Notes: generated by a model from the letters alone, not told the origin. A stretch of 64,000 bases of DNA from Rhodocyclaceae bacterium (GCA_016718525.1 JADKDD010000002.1:434001-498000), one strand, 5' to 3'; positions 42,901 to 51,884 are shown, numbered from the stretch's first letter. Numbers and translations: made by a program.

Positions 42901-43226
42901 TTGTGAATTAAAGGGGTTGCGGCGGAATTGAATTGAAGAGACCGAGTCCTATGGCGCGTCGGCACGGGCGCTTATTCATGCGCGATCATTGTGGTGAGTC
43001 ATCATCAATCGTTAACCCCGGCCAGAATTCGCGAGCAACTTTCGATTCATGCCGCGATTGAGCATTCGACGATTGAAATTCAGAAGTGTTGTGCGGGAAA
43101 TTGACTAGCGATCAGTTCGCGATTCTCAAGCAGCTAATCATCGTGCGCGAATGTTCAAAAAGCGCATCTGGAAAACTGTAAATACACAGTCATTAAATTG
43201 TCATACTCGACCCATATGATCATCGT
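42901..43226. other. Gene-poor stretch after M28 peptidase
   Basis: No convincing coding frame, terminator or repeat was seen here. The last part holds the presumed promoter (TATGAT at 43215-43220) of the candidate small RNA. Confidence 0.5.
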
Positions 43227-43304
43227 CATAGATGGGCCACCTCATCTGCGTACCTCCTCCTGTTTCATCCTGGCCTCCAGCTAATCCCTGGAGGCATTTT
43301 TTTG
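43227..43304 (+). ncRNA. Candidate small RNA with anti-Shine-Dalgarno segment
   Basis: A -10-like TATGAT (43215-43220) is followed about 7 nt later by the presumed start. The body has a small stem AGATG/CATCT and an exposed ACCTCCTCCTG (43252-43262) complementary to ribosome sites. It ends in a perfect intrinsic terminator (43273-43304). No frame in it is worth translating. The -35 box is poor, so this is a candidate only. Confidence 0.45.
43273..43304 (+). terminator. Strong Rho-independent terminator
   Basis: GCCTCCAG and CTGGAGGC form an 8-bp stem with a 7-nt loop, followed by ATTTTTTTG. It is about 370 nt after the M28 gene, too far to be only its own terminator. Confidence 0.88.
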
Positions 43305-43346
43305 TTCGCCTCGATCACGGCGTCAACCGGGGCAGATCATTGAGGT

Positions 43347-43514
43347 CTAAAAATAAGGTCTCGCCCGCACGTTCATCGCCGTTGGAATGGTGATGTTTTT
43401 TACCGGCCGCTGTGCTCCCTCGTGCAACACCATGAGTGCGGCGGCTTTTTGCACATATTGCTGTTGAATGACTTTTTTTTCTTCTTGCGCTTCTTTTTCG
43501 GCTAAATCCGACAT
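43347..43514 (-). CDS. Small hypothetical protein (55 residues)
   Basis: ATG 43514 with GGAGAG upstream at good spacing; stop TAG at 43347. It reads MSDLAEKEAQEEKKVIQQQY at the N-terminus, a charged helix, then VQKAAALMVLHEGAQRP and a C-terminus ending NVRARPYF. Charge pattern and ribosome site favour a real gene. No family is recognised and no partner is evident. Confidence 0.5.
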   Translation of the reverse strand: MSDLAEKEAQEEKKVIQQQYVQKAAALMVLHEGAQRPVKNITIPTAMNVRARPYF

Positions 43515-43659
43515 CACGCTCTCCAATATCTCTCAATTAATTTGCCAAGGCCGGATGCTGTTCATAGGCACCCGGACCATGCGCACCCGATGGCAAATGC
43601 TAGTTGAAGGATTCGGGTTGGTCGGTGTGGCACTGCACCGACACTCGCTGCCGGCGGCA

Positions 43660-43686
43660 AAAAAGATCCCGGCTCAAGGCCGGGAT
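43660..43686 (-). terminator. Terminator of the His-rich small gene
   Basis: On the minus strand ATCCCGGC and GCCGGGAT form an 8-bp stem with a 5-nt loop followed by C and six T. It lies 90 nt past the stop of the gene at 43776-44003. Confidence 0.75.
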
Positions 43687-43775
43687 TAAAGCCGATCCCT
43701 TTCGGAACCGGTCAAGGAGACGGTTCAGTCCAATCCGGACTGTGCAACTCACAAATACTGGTGATTAGGCAATCG

Positions 43776-44003
43776 CTAGGCTTTCTTTGCAGGCGTCGGC
43801 TTTTCTGTACGCACCTTGATCGCTTCGTTACTGTGATGAAGCGCATGGAGGGTATGCCCGTGAGCGATCAGCGCGTGTCTGGCCGAAGCATCGAACTTGC
43901 CTGATTCGTAAAGTTTCGCGGCCTTCAGATGACTTTTGGCAGCGAGCTCGTGATGCGTGGCAGCATCCTGATGATGCGGATGGTTTGGTTCAGTGTGTGG
44001 CAT
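43776..44003 (-). CDS. Small His/Ala-rich hypothetical protein
   Basis: 75 residues from ATG 44003 with GGAGG 6 nt upstream; a longer frame to 44033 lacks a ribosome site. MPHTEPNHPHHQDAATHHEL is followed by AAKSHLKAAKLYESGKFDASARHALIAHGHTLHALHHSNEA and a Lys-rich tail. It looks like the small helical proteins with AAxHHxxAAxxH repeats found in many proteobacteria, often stress-linked; function unknown. Monocistronic with its own terminator. Confidence 0.8.
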   Translation of the reverse strand: MPHTEPNHPHHQDAATHHELAAKSHLKAAKLYESGKFDASARHALIAHGHTLHALHHSNEAIKVRTEKPTPAKKA

Positions 44004-44135
44004 GAAATCCTCCTGATAAATGAAGTCGCACAACGCGCGCTACCGTGACTAAACGATACTGAACAAGCCACATCAATTCAGTCTGTCACCACACATAACG
44101 AGAATTGGCCAGTGGTCGCCGGGAGCGGCTGATGG

Positions 44136-44366
44136 TCATGACAATGCGCGGACGGAAAGCTGCAGCGGCCAGGGATAATTTCCCGGTACAACATCCGGCC
44201 GGAGATTGAAGCGGTAACTCAGTTCGTGCGCTGCGTTTGGTGACAACGGACCGCGCTGTGCGATTGTTCCCCCCTCAGCCGACAAATGTCCTGCTTGAGC
44301 CAGTCCGCCAACATGAACGGACTCAAATAAATCACTGACGGGATGGAAAACCAACAGATAGCCGGA
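44136..44366 (-). pseudogene. Possible coding remnant downstream of cytochrome b561
   Basis: An open frame with protein-like texture (LLVFHPVSDLFESVHVGGLA, NAAHELSYRFNLRPDVVPGN, then YPWPLQLSVRALS) follows the b561 stop but has no ATG and no ribosome site. It may be the tail of a decayed gene or of a longer frameshifted one. I do not recognise the family. Confidence 0.35.
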
Positions 44367-44373
44367 GGGCGCG

Positions 44374-44922
44374 CTAGCCTTTGCCCGGCAGCATGCGGAC
44401 GAGGGTGTTGTCCCGGGTGATGTAATGATGAAATAGCGCCGCGAGGGCATGCGCGCCGATAAGGAAATAACCGATCGTGCCGATCACCTCGTGAACATCC
44501 TCCAGTTGATCGGCGAGATCTTCATTTGCGGTCAGCAACGCCGGCAGTTGAATGCCGAAGAACGGAATGGGTTCGCCGGAAGCACTGAGGATCAGCCAAC
44601 CTAGTATCGGCATCGCGACCATCAGCACATACAGCGCAACGTGAACCGCACTGGCCAGTCGCTGCTGCCACAGCGGCACCGGCGGAACAACTGCAGAGCT
44701 ACCCCCGACGAGGCGATTCAACAGGCGCAACACCACGAGGGCAAGCACCGTCAGTCCCAGCATGTAATGCCAGTGCATCAGCGCCTCTTGCGCCGGACTT
44801 TCCTCCTCATAGAGCTCAGTCAGATTGACGCAGGCGTAAACGGCAATCAACAGCACCAAGGTCAGCCAATGCAGGCCGATGGTCACCGAGCCATAACGGG
44901 CTGTTGTGTTCTTCCAGTTCAT
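44374..44922 (-). CDS. Cytochrome b561
   Basis: 182 residues from ATG 44922 with GAGGAGC upstream. Four membrane helices; heme ligands in VTIGLHWLTLVLLI, EALMHWHYMLGL and GYFLIGAHALAALFHHYI. It is a di-heme b-type membrane cytochrome that can move electrons between the quinone pool and a periplasmic acceptor. The bacterial b561 family has this length. It is transcribed alone, and a coding remnant follows it. Confidence 0.9.
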   Translation of the reverse strand: MNWKNTTARYGSVTIGLHWLTLVLLIAVYACVNLTELYEEESPAQEALMHWHYMLGLTVLALVVLRLLNRLVGGSSAVVPPVPLWQQRLASAVHVALYVLMVAMPILGWLILSASGEPIPFFGIQLPALLTANEDLADQLEDVHEVIGTIGYFLIGAHALAALFHHYITRDNTLVRMLPGKG

Positions 44923-45156
44923 TTCACTGCTCCTCAGTTCGGTTGCCGGGTCAACGCGAGCCCGTTTGCACACGGAAGGTGTTGGGCCGGCTCACCATTG
45001 ACGATCACATCAATTCTCGTGCAAGCAGGAGCCGCACGACTTGGCTTGGGTCAAACTTCCGCCAATTAGCACCCGACACCCACCTTAGCGAACCAAGGTG
45101 CTGCCTTCTGTGCGAGACCGAACGCTGCGACTTTTTTGGTATTGCGGCTTTGTCGT
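44923..45156. other. Non-coding stretch upstream of cytochrome b561
   Basis: No supported gene. It holds the b561 ribosome site and presumably its promoter. Confidence 0.4.
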
Positions 45157-45182
45157 CAGTTGGTGCTGGCGATACGGCGTTG
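45157..45182 (+). repeat. Interspersed repeat, short form, intergenic
   Basis: CAGTTGGTGCTGGCGATACG then GCGTTG, 26 nt. Confidence 0.85.
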
Positions 45183-45429
45183 AAACTGGTTTGGTGTTTA
45201 ATTCTGGCATCTTGAATTGTTGCAATGGCGGGAGGGCAGCCAAGCAGCGGAACCTGCCGATGAGAAGCTATCATTGCTGCATATAGTCGAAGTAATGCTC
45301 TTCGCACAAGGTGGCTTATTGCGTGGCCGCTCCGCCGCGTATTGCTGTCATTCAGTCCGGTTCGCGGATCGCCGCTCTGATGCCGGCGCAGCGCCAGCGG
45401 TTGTCGAAGCCGACACCAACACAACACCA

Positions 45430-45525
45430 GAATCAAAGTCTCGCGCCGTCGCCCGCTACCTGTGGGCGATGCTGCTGACGCGCATCTATGAAGCCTTCCC
45501 GCTGCACTGCCCGAACGTTGATTGA
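45430..45525 (+). mobile_element. Transposase C-terminal scrap
   Basis: In one frame this reads SRAVARYLWAMLLTRIYEAF then PLHCPN, very like the end of a group of transposases in which YLWA-LL-RIYEVFPL-CP precedes a zinc-binding region. The zinc part and all upstream domains are missing, so it is an IS relic. It lies between the repeat at 45157 and the hydrolase gene. Confidence 0.6.
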
Positions 45526-45700
45526 ATTTCCTGTCCTTAATCAGGCGGCTCTTCGAGTGCTAACAGAGTTCAAACCAACGTTTATTCATTTGCGAGAGCG
45601 TGGCTTGATCTCCCCACCGGAGTCCGGATTGACCAATCCGTCAAGACCAGATCCGCGCAATAATTCCAGCTCATCGACTCATCCACAGGTGCCAAAAGCC

Positions 45701-46561
45701 ATGCAAGAATTTCGCGAATTCCGTCTGGATGTTGGAGATATCGAACTGGCCGGCATCGAATGGCCGGGACATGGCGACCCCGTTCTGTTGCTGCATGCCA
45801 CAGGCTTCCACAGCCGCTGCTGGAATCAGGTAGTCAAAGGGCTCCCGGGGCGGCACATCTATGCGATGGATCTGCGTTTTCACGGTAACAGCGGCAGTCT
45901 TGGCGCAGCAGACTGGGGTCTGATGGCCGAGGATATTCACCGGGCGGTTGAACTGTTGAATCTCGAGCAGCTGGTCGGCGTAGGGCATTCCATCGGCGGC
46001 CACCTGATCGCGCGCGCTGCGGCACGAACACCTCAGCGCTTCAAGCACCTCGTACTGATCGACCCGGTGATCATGTCGGCGGAGCGCTACGCTCAGTTCC
46101 AACATCACTTCACTGACCTGCACGCTAGCGATCACCCGGTAAGTCGACGAAAAAACCAGTGGCAGGATGCGCGGGAAATGTATGAACGTTTCAAGGAGCG
46201 CGCGCCCTTTAACACGTGGCAGCCACAGGTACTGCGCGATTACTGCGATTACGCGCTTCGTCCAGCGGACGAAAATGCACTGCACCAACTGGCCTGCGAC
46301 CCAGTGAACGAGGCTGGCATCTACCTCAACCAGAAGGGCAATGAAATCGTTCTCAAGGAACTGCCGAAAATAGTCACCCCTGTAACTTTATTGCGCGCAC
46401 CGCCCGGAGAGAACGGGCTGCCTGACCTCAGCGCCTCCCCCACCTGGCCCGGCCTTGCTGCCGCGCTGCCCAACTGCACGGAGGTTTATCTGTCCGAGTT
46501 GAATCATTTCATCCCCATGCAGGCACCGGAACTGGTGGCAAACTACATTCGGGCGGCATAA
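45701..46561 (+). CDS. Alpha/beta hydrolase
   Basis: 286 residues from ATG 45701 (AGGT before it); the longer open frame upstream contains the transposase scrap and is not part of the protein. Fold landmarks are LLLHATGFHSRCWNQVV (oxyanion region), the nucleophile elbow GHSIGGH (Ser near 107), LVLIDPVIM and the catalytic His in LNHFIPMQAPE. Substrate unknown. It resembles the broad esterase/epoxide-hydrolase-like group. No partner genes. Confidence 0.88.
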   Translation: MQEFREFRLDVGDIELAGIEWPGHGDPVLLLHATGFHSRCWNQVVKGLPGRHIYAMDLRFHGNSGSLGAADWGLMAEDIHRAVELLNLEQLVGVGHSIGGHLIARAAARTPQRFKHLVLIDPVIMSAERYAQFQHHFTDLHASDHPVSRRKNQWQDAREMYERFKERAPFNTWQPQVLRDYCDYALRPADENALHQLACDPVNEAGIYLNQKGNEIVLKELPKIVTPVTLLRAPPGENGLPDLSASPTWPGLAAALPNCTEVYLSELNHFIPMQAPELVANYIRAA

Positions 46562-46921
46562 CATCATCGGGGCTGCACGTGTCCAGACTATCGCGGTTAA
46601 TAACGACACCGGAGAACCGGATGCATGAACACGGTAATAGGTAGCCTGTCAATTTTGTGTGTTCTGCCACTGTCCGGCACCCGGATCGCGCGCTATCACC
46701 GACAAAACATCTGATGCGCGGCGACAATAAGGAACCGCGCATCCAGGCACTGCAACTGACGGGTGTCGGCGCGCGCGCCATGGCGGCACAGGCAAACAGT
46801 TGGGAAGCGCTGACGGTGTTCAGTGCGCCGATTCGCAGCCAACGCATTTCCCGGATTCGATAGACCGCAATACAGCGGAAGCGGACTTGCCTCCTTTCAA
46901 AGGTACTTCCGCTTTCGCCGA
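46562..46921. other. Gap without supported genes
   Basis: No coding frame with a ribosome site or recognisable protein, and no repeat or terminator, could be supported here. Confidence 0.5.
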
Positions 46922-47428
46922 TCAACCGGTGTAGGTCGGGACAGGTGCACTGATGTATTTGATGTGGTCGCAGCCTTGATCCTTGATGGCTTGATCGGTC
47001 CACATCTTGATCATCCCGGCATCCATCATGCCAAGGTAGGTGCCATCGTCGGCAAAATTGATATTCGAGCCGGTGACTACCATAAAGGTATCGGTGTCTT
47101 CGGTATTTGAAGCTGGCGTGTTGAACTGGTGCACCGAACCACCCGGCTCATACAAATAGTCGCCGGCACGCTGCACTTGATCGGGATATTCCGTGTAATA
47201 CCACGAACCGCTCATGGTGTAGATATGCACGGTGCCGGTATGGAAATGCAGGGGCAAGGTTATGCCCGGCGCAAACTTCACGCGCAGCACCCAGGTGCCA
47301 TTATGTGCATCGAGAAACAACGGATACGCCTTGATTCCGGGGTGCAGCAACCCTTCCAGAAACTTGCCGAGATTGGTGTTGACGGTGAGCAGTTTGTCTT
47401 GATGCGTAATTGCGTCGGGCAATGCCAT
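46922..47428 (-). CDS. Cupin, 2,4'-dihydroxyacetophenone dioxygenase-like
   Basis: 168 residues with GAGGAG before the ATG. Cupin motif 1 FAPGITLPLHFHTGTVHIYTMSG provides the metal-binding His pair, with motif 2 in YLYEPGGSVHQF. The sequence style (GTWVLRVKFAPG, SWYYTEYPDQVQRAGDYLYEP) matches the ChrR-like/2,4'-dihydroxyacetophenone dioxygenase group. That reaction is known only for a few members, so the substrate here is open. Monocistronic. Confidence 0.85.
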   Translation of the reverse strand: MALPDAITHQDKLLTVNTNLGKFLEGLLHPGIKAYPLFLDAHNGTWVLRVKFAPGITLPLHFHTGTVHIYTMSGSWYYTEYPDQVQRAGDYLYEPGGSVHQFNTPASNTEDTDTFMVVTGSNINFADDGTYLGMMDAGMIKMWTDQAIKDQGCDHIKYISAPVPTYTG

Positions 47429-47871
47429 GGTGTTCTCCTCAGGTTGATTGGATAGTGCAACGAGCGATTGACGATTGGTCGGTACCTACAACTCATTTCT
47501 GGCGCGGAAAACTTGCGTCGGCCAATGTCTTAAAGATTACACGTGATCGGTCTGGGATTCATTTAACTGCGAGACAAGTCTTTTAGAATTAGAAACAGGT
47601 TGTGCAGAGCGATGATCCCTTGTCACGCGACCTGCAGATCTCTGCGACAGATTGGATCCAACGAGACAACTTTATTCTAAGCGGAAGTGCGTCGGCAGCG
47701 CATCGCCCGGCACGGTCTTGATAAGCAAGTAGGCGACATTCATGATTTCCGTTCCTGTGTTGTGCCCACTGCAGGTGGCCAGGGTTTTCCCCAGCCTTCG
47801 CTTTGCATCGGAAGCGGGCAATTATTCTATATAGCCGTAAGACCGCTTTCAGTCTTTCAGAGTCATTCGCC
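47429..47871. other. Gap without supported genes
   Basis: AT-richer than its surroundings; no protein-like frame was found. It leads into the interspersed repeat at 47872. Confidence 0.5.
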
Positions 47872-47955
47872 CAGTTGGTGCTGGTAATGGAATGGCCCGT
47901 TCATCGGCCACACGCCGTTAGCGTGATATTAGAAATTTTCATCATCCGACAAATA
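47872..47955 (+). repeat. Interspersed repeat, long form with TGGCC hairpin and tail
   Basis: CAGTTGGTGCTGGTAATGGA, then TGGCCCGTTCATCGGCCA (hairpin, as in the 41060 copy), CACGCCGTTAGCGTG and a tail to CAAAT. It lies just past the ycaO 3' end. Confidence 0.82.
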
Positions 47956-47998
47956 CGTGCGCTGATCTGGCCGCTTTTACCGGCCGCCTGCACTCGAA

Positions 47999-50206
47999 TC
48001 AAGCCGCCACACTGGCCCGCGCCCTGTGCAGCTTCTTGTAGCTGTCGATCAGGCGCTGATGTCTGTCGAGCCCCTCCAGCTTTATGCTCGTGGGAGTTAG
48101 CCCGAAAAAGCGCACGCTGCCGTCCACTGACCCGATCACAGCGTCCATCCGCGCGTCGCCAAACATCCGGCGGAAACTGACCACGTAATCGTCGAGTTCC
48201 AGGTCGTCGTCCAGCACGACCTCCAGCACCACATTCAAGGCCTGATAAAACAAGCCGCGCTCAAGCGTGTTTTCGTTGTACTGCAAAAATGATTGCGCCA
48301 GTTCTTGCGCTGCTTCAAATCGCTTCAAGGCGAGATGGATCAGCAGCTTCAACTCCAGAATGGTGAGCTGCCCCCACGCAGTGTTCTCGTCAAATTCGAT
48401 GCCGATCAGTGTGCCGATGTCGGTTTGATCGTCCAGCTCACTGTCTTCCAATCGCTCAAGCAGCGCTTGCAATCCGGCATCGTCGAGGCGGTGCAGGTTC
48501 AAAATATCGGCGCGGAACAGTAGCGCTTTGTTGGTGTTGTCCCAGACCAAATCTTCCACCGGATAAATTTCCGAATAGCCAGGCACCAGGATGCGGCAGG
48601 CCGTTGCGCCTAATTGGTCGTATACCGCCATGTACGCCTCTTTGCCCAGGTCTCTGAGAATGCCGAACAGCGTTGCAGCTTCCTCAGCATTGGAGTTTTC
48701 ACCCTGGCCGGAAAAATCCCACTCGACAAATTCATGGTCAGCTTTGGCACTGAAAAAGCGCCACGACACCACGCCGCTGGAATCGATAAAGTGCTCGACA
48801 AAATTATTTGGTTCGGTGACGGCGTTGCTTTCAAAGGTGGGCCGGGGCAAATCGTTCAGACCTTCAAAACTGCGACCCTGCAGCAGTTCGGTCAGGCTGC
48901 GCTCCAACGCTATCTCGAGGCTTGGGTGCGCGCCGAACGAGGCAAACACACCGCCAGTGCGCGGGTTCATCAAAGTGACGCACATCACCGGAAACTGCCC
49001 GCCCAGCGACGCGTCCTTCACCAGCACTGGAAAGCCTTGTGCTTCCAGCGCCGCTATCCCGGCCAGAATGCCGGGGAATTTCGCCAGCACTTCCGGCGGC
49101 ACATCAGGCAATGCGATTTCGCCTTCGAGAATTTCGCGCTTGACCGCGCGCTCGAAAATTTCGGACAGACATTGCACCTGTGCTTCGGCCAGCGTATTGC
49201 CGGCGCTCATGCCATTGCTGAGGAACAGGTTGTCGATCAGGTTGGACGGGAAATACACCACCTCGCGGTCTGACTGGCGCACCGACTGACGCACAAACGG
49301 CAGCGCACAAATGCCGCGCTGCAGGTTGCCCGAGTTGGTATCGATCAGATGCGAACCACGCAGCTCGCCATCGGGGTTGTAAATTTTCAGGCAGTATTCA
49401 TCGAGGATGCCAGCCGGTAGCGCATCTTTTTTGCCGGGCTTGAACCAGCGCTCGTTCGGGTAATGCACGAACCCCGCGTTGGCAATCTCTTCACCCCAAA
49501 ACTGATCGTTGTAGAAATGATTGCAATTGAGTCGCTCGATAAACTCGCCCAGGGCCGAGGCCAAGGCGCTTTCTTTAGTCGCTCCCTTGCCATTGGTGAA
49601 ACACATTGGCGAGTGTGCATCGCGGATATGCAGCGACCAGACATTAGGCACCAGATTGCGCCACGAGGCGATTTCAATCCTCATCCCGAGGCCCGCCAAT
49701 ACTGCTGACATATTGGCGATGGTTTGCTCCAGCGGCAGGTCTTTGCCTGCAATCGTGGTGCTCGCTGCCGAGTCCGGACTGAGCATCAGCAAAGCCTGCG
49801 CATTGGCATCGAGATTTTCCACTTCTTCGATAACAAAATCCGGCCCGGCCTGCACCACTTTTTTCACCGTGCAGCGATCGATCGAACGCAAGATGCCCTG
49901 GCGGTCTTTGGCGGAGATATCGGCCGGCAACTCGACCTGAATCTGAAAAATCTGTTTGTAGCGGTTTTCAGGATCAACAATATTGTTCTGCGACAGGCGG
50001 ATATTGTCGGTCGAAATATTGCGCGTGTCGCAATACAACTTCACAAAATAAGCCGCACACAAAGCTGATGAAGCCAGAAAGTAATCGAACGGACCCGGCG
50101 CTGAGCCGTCGCCCTTGTAGCGGATCGGCTGATCAGCCACTACCGTGAAGTCATCGAACCTGGCTTCGAGGCGAAGCTTGTCGAGAAAGTTGACCTTGAT
50201 TTCCAT
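47999..50206 (-). CDS. ycaO: OsmC domain fused to YcaO domain
   Basis: 735 residues. N-terminal OsmC-like domain (about 1-140: PIRYKGDGSAPGPFDYFLASSALCAAYFVKLYC), then a YcaO domain (about 190-570: TNGKGATKESALASALGEFIERL, AQVQCLSEIFERAVKREI, SLTELLQGR) with the ATP-binding Glu-rich pattern, and a TPR-like C-terminus (LALKRFEAAQELAQSFLQYN). This is the arrangement of E. coli YcaO, which aids ribosomal protein S12 methylthiolation. No RiPP precursor gene is seen nearby. Fragments of its 3' end recur at 39181-39445. Confidence 0.92.
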   Translation of the reverse strand: MEIKVNFLDKLRLEARFDDFTVVADQPIRYKGDGSAPGPFDYFLASSALCAAYFVKLYCDTRNISTDNIRLSQNNIVDPENRYKQIFQIQVELPADISAKDRQGILRSIDRCTVKKVVQAGPDFVIEEVENLDANAQALLMLSPDSAASTTIAGKDLPLEQTIANMSAVLAGLGMRIEIASWRNLVPNVWSLHIRDAHSPMCFTNGKGATKESALASALGEFIERLNCNHFYNDQFWGEEIANAGFVHYPNERWFKPGKKDALPAGILDEYCLKIYNPDGELRGSHLIDTNSGNLQRGICALPFVRQSVRQSDREVVYFPSNLIDNLFLSNGMSAGNTLAEAQVQCLSEIFERAVKREILEGEIALPDVPPEVLAKFPGILAGIAALEAQGFPVLVKDASLGGQFPVMCVTLMNPRTGGVFASFGAHPSLEIALERSLTELLQGRSFEGLNDLPRPTFESNAVTEPNNFVEHFIDSSGVVSWRFFSAKADHEFVEWDFSGQGENSNAEEAATLFGILRDLGKEAYMAVYDQLGATACRILVPGYSEIYPVEDLVWDNTNKALLFRADILNLHRLDDAGLQALLERLEDSELDDQTDIGTLIGIEFDENTAWGQLTILELKLLIHLALKRFEAAQELAQSFLQYNENTLERGLFYQALNVVLEVVLDDDLELDDYVVSFRRMFGDARMDAVIGSVDGSVRFFGLTPTSIKLEGLDRHQRLIDSYKKLHRARASVAA

Positions 50207-50389
50207 GCGCGGATTTCCAAAGAGCGATCAATAGGGTTTAGTCGCCATTATCGGGCGTTTCGGTTTGGAGCTTGCGCGTAGAGCATTGGCGACCAGAGTA
50301 GTCGCAAAAAAAACGGGGACTACCTGACCTTCCATTGAAAGGTCGAATGGGACATTAGTGATAAGGGGGTTGGGTCGGGATGGAGAGCG

Positions 50390-51145
50390 CTACACTACGC
50401 GCCAGCGCCTCGTTGCGTAAGCCTCCCGCACCAGGCGCAAGCTCGGTCGTTCCGCCCACGCTTGCATGGTTGCCGCAACATTGTTTGGAAACGGCAACAA
50501 ACCGTGAACCGGATGTTCCTTTGGGTCGACCATTGGAGCGAGCAGTGCAGCGGCGGTAAGGTCGGCGCGAGTAAATTCGCTGCCGGTCAAAAACGGACGC
50601 CCATCGGCGAGCAGACCATCAAGCCAGGTCAATTCATCGTCCAATATCGCCCGCGATTCCAGTCCCTGCGCCGGACCCAGGTCCATGCCTTGCTTCATCA
50701 CCGTCACGATTTTTGACCACGCCAGAATGACGGACAAGCGCTGAAACATCGGCAAGCCGTTCGAAAAAATCGGACGCACTGACTTCGGATCGTTGGTAAG
50801 AGCTTCGGAGTAAAAGAAGCGGCGAACGTGTACTCCGGCGATGTCGTCGAGCCGTTTCTCGATCGCCCGCACCTGCTCCGGATCACTACCGGCGAGGCTG
50901 GGCGCGTTGGTGGCGCGGTGTGCCTCGGCCCAATCGATAATGGCCGAAGACCCGCAGATGACCTGATCGTCCGTGTGCAGAAACGGAACCGAACCGCGTT
51001 TAGAACCCAGCTCTTTGGCGATTTTTCGATGTTGCCCCGGCATGACATGCTGCACATGATGCGCAATGCCGCAAAAGTCCAACGCCCAACGCGCTTTCTC
51101 GCAATAGTGCGAGATGTTGAAAACGTAAAGGATGGGTTTATCCAT
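50390..51145 (-). CDS. Glutathione S-transferase family protein
   Basis: 251 residues from ATG 51145 with GGGAGC upstream; the open frame extends far upstream but without homologous sequence. Thioredoxin-like N-domain (ILYVFNISHYCEKARWALDF, GSVPFLHTDDQVICGSSAIIDW) and helical C-domain (DELTWLDGLLADGRPFLTGSEFTRADLTAAALLAP). It conjugates or reduces with glutathione in the cytoplasm. It is divergent from the GFA gene, which also belongs to a glutathione-linked family. Confidence 0.88.
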   Translation of the reverse strand: MDKPILYVFNISHYCEKARWALDFCGIAHHVQHVMPGQHRKIAKELGSKRGSVPFLHTDDQVICGSSAIIDWAEAHRATNAPSLAGSDPEQVRAIEKRLDDIAGVHVRRFFYSEALTNDPKSVRPIFSNGLPMFQRLSVILAWSKIVTVMKQGMDLGPAQGLESRAILDDELTWLDGLLADGRPFLTGSEFTRADLTAAALLAPMVDPKEHPVHGLLPFPNNVAATMQAWAERPSLRLVREAYATRRWRVV

Positions 51146-51283
51146 TGTTGCTCCCGAGATTGCAGTCATTCGATCACACAAGAGATTCCAGTTGCGTGTT
51201 GGGTTTGGCAATAATGCATCAAAATGTCCGATAGGGAGCACCTTTGCCGCTAATCTGCGCACTATCCAACCAGTCGATTGCCT

Positions 51284-51847
51284 ATGCCAAAAACTCGCCT
51301 CACCGCCGCCGATCCACCCAAGCCACCGTTTGACGGCGGTTGTGCCTGCGGGCAGGTGCGGTATCACTTGCTGGACCACCCACTGTTCGTGCACTGCTGT
51401 CACTGCACACGATGTCAGCGCGAAACCGGTACACCGTTTGCCCACCATGCAATGATCGAATACACGAACTTTCAGATCACCACCGGTGAACCGAGTTACG
51501 TCCTGGTGCCGACCGATAGCGGCGGCAAACATTGGGTCGCGCGCTGCCCTCAATGCCACACCGCAATGTGGAACGAGCACGGCACCAGAAAGGCCATCAC
51601 CCGTTACGTTAGAGTCGGCACACTGGATGAACCGGGGGCGCTGCCTCCCCTCGCCCACATTTTTGTGCGCTCAAAACAAGCGTGGATATTGCTGGATGAA
51701 AGTACGCCGAAGTTTCGCGGCTACTACGACGCCGCGAAAGCCTGGCCGGCGGAAAGTCTGGCCAGATATGACGCTGCCAAAAAGTTGCGGGCACAGGAAA
51801 CAAAATCGGCCGGCGCTAAGGCAAAGAAGCCGACCGTCAAAAGATGA
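51284..51847 (+). CDS. GFA family (CENP-V/GFA) zinc protein
   Basis: 187 residues from ATG 51284 (an in-frame TTG at 51278 is possible). Zinc-binding Cys residues in GGCACGQVRYHL, VHCCHCTRCQRETG and ARCPQCHTAMW give the GFA fold. The C-terminal tail is basic and Ala/Lys-rich. Family members include glutathione-dependent formaldehyde-activating enzyme, but most have unknown activity. It converges on the DUF3604 gene with a shared hairpin terminator. Confidence 0.85.
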   Translation: MPKTRLTAADPPKPPFDGGCACGQVRYHLLDHPLFVHCCHCTRCQRETGTPFAHHAMIEYTNFQITTGEPSYVLVPTDSGGKHWVARCPQCHTAMWNEHGTRKAITRYVRVGTLDEPGALPPLAHIFVRSKQAWILLDESTPKFRGYYDAAKAWPAESLARYDAAKKLRAQETKSAGAKAKKPTVKR

Positions 51848-51850
51848 AGG

Positions 51851-51884
51851 CAAAGCAATGGCTCCGTTCGGAACCATTGCTTTG
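51851..51884. terminator. Bidirectional hairpin terminator
   Basis: CAAAGCAATGG and CCATTGCTTTG pair over 11 bp, continued inward by TCCG/CGGA. It lies 4 nt after the GFA stop and 20 nt past the DUF3604 stop, between convergent genes. Confidence 0.85.

Noticed and set aside
45488..45700. N-terminal extension of the alpha/beta hydrolase
   Set aside because: It covers the transposase scrap in another frame and has no family match; ATG 45701 has a ribosome site and starts the conserved fold.
50390..51658. A 422-residue gene instead of the 251-residue GST
   Set aside because: The extra front has no homologous texture, overlaps the GFA gene on the other strand, and the internal ATG at 51145 has its own ribosome site.
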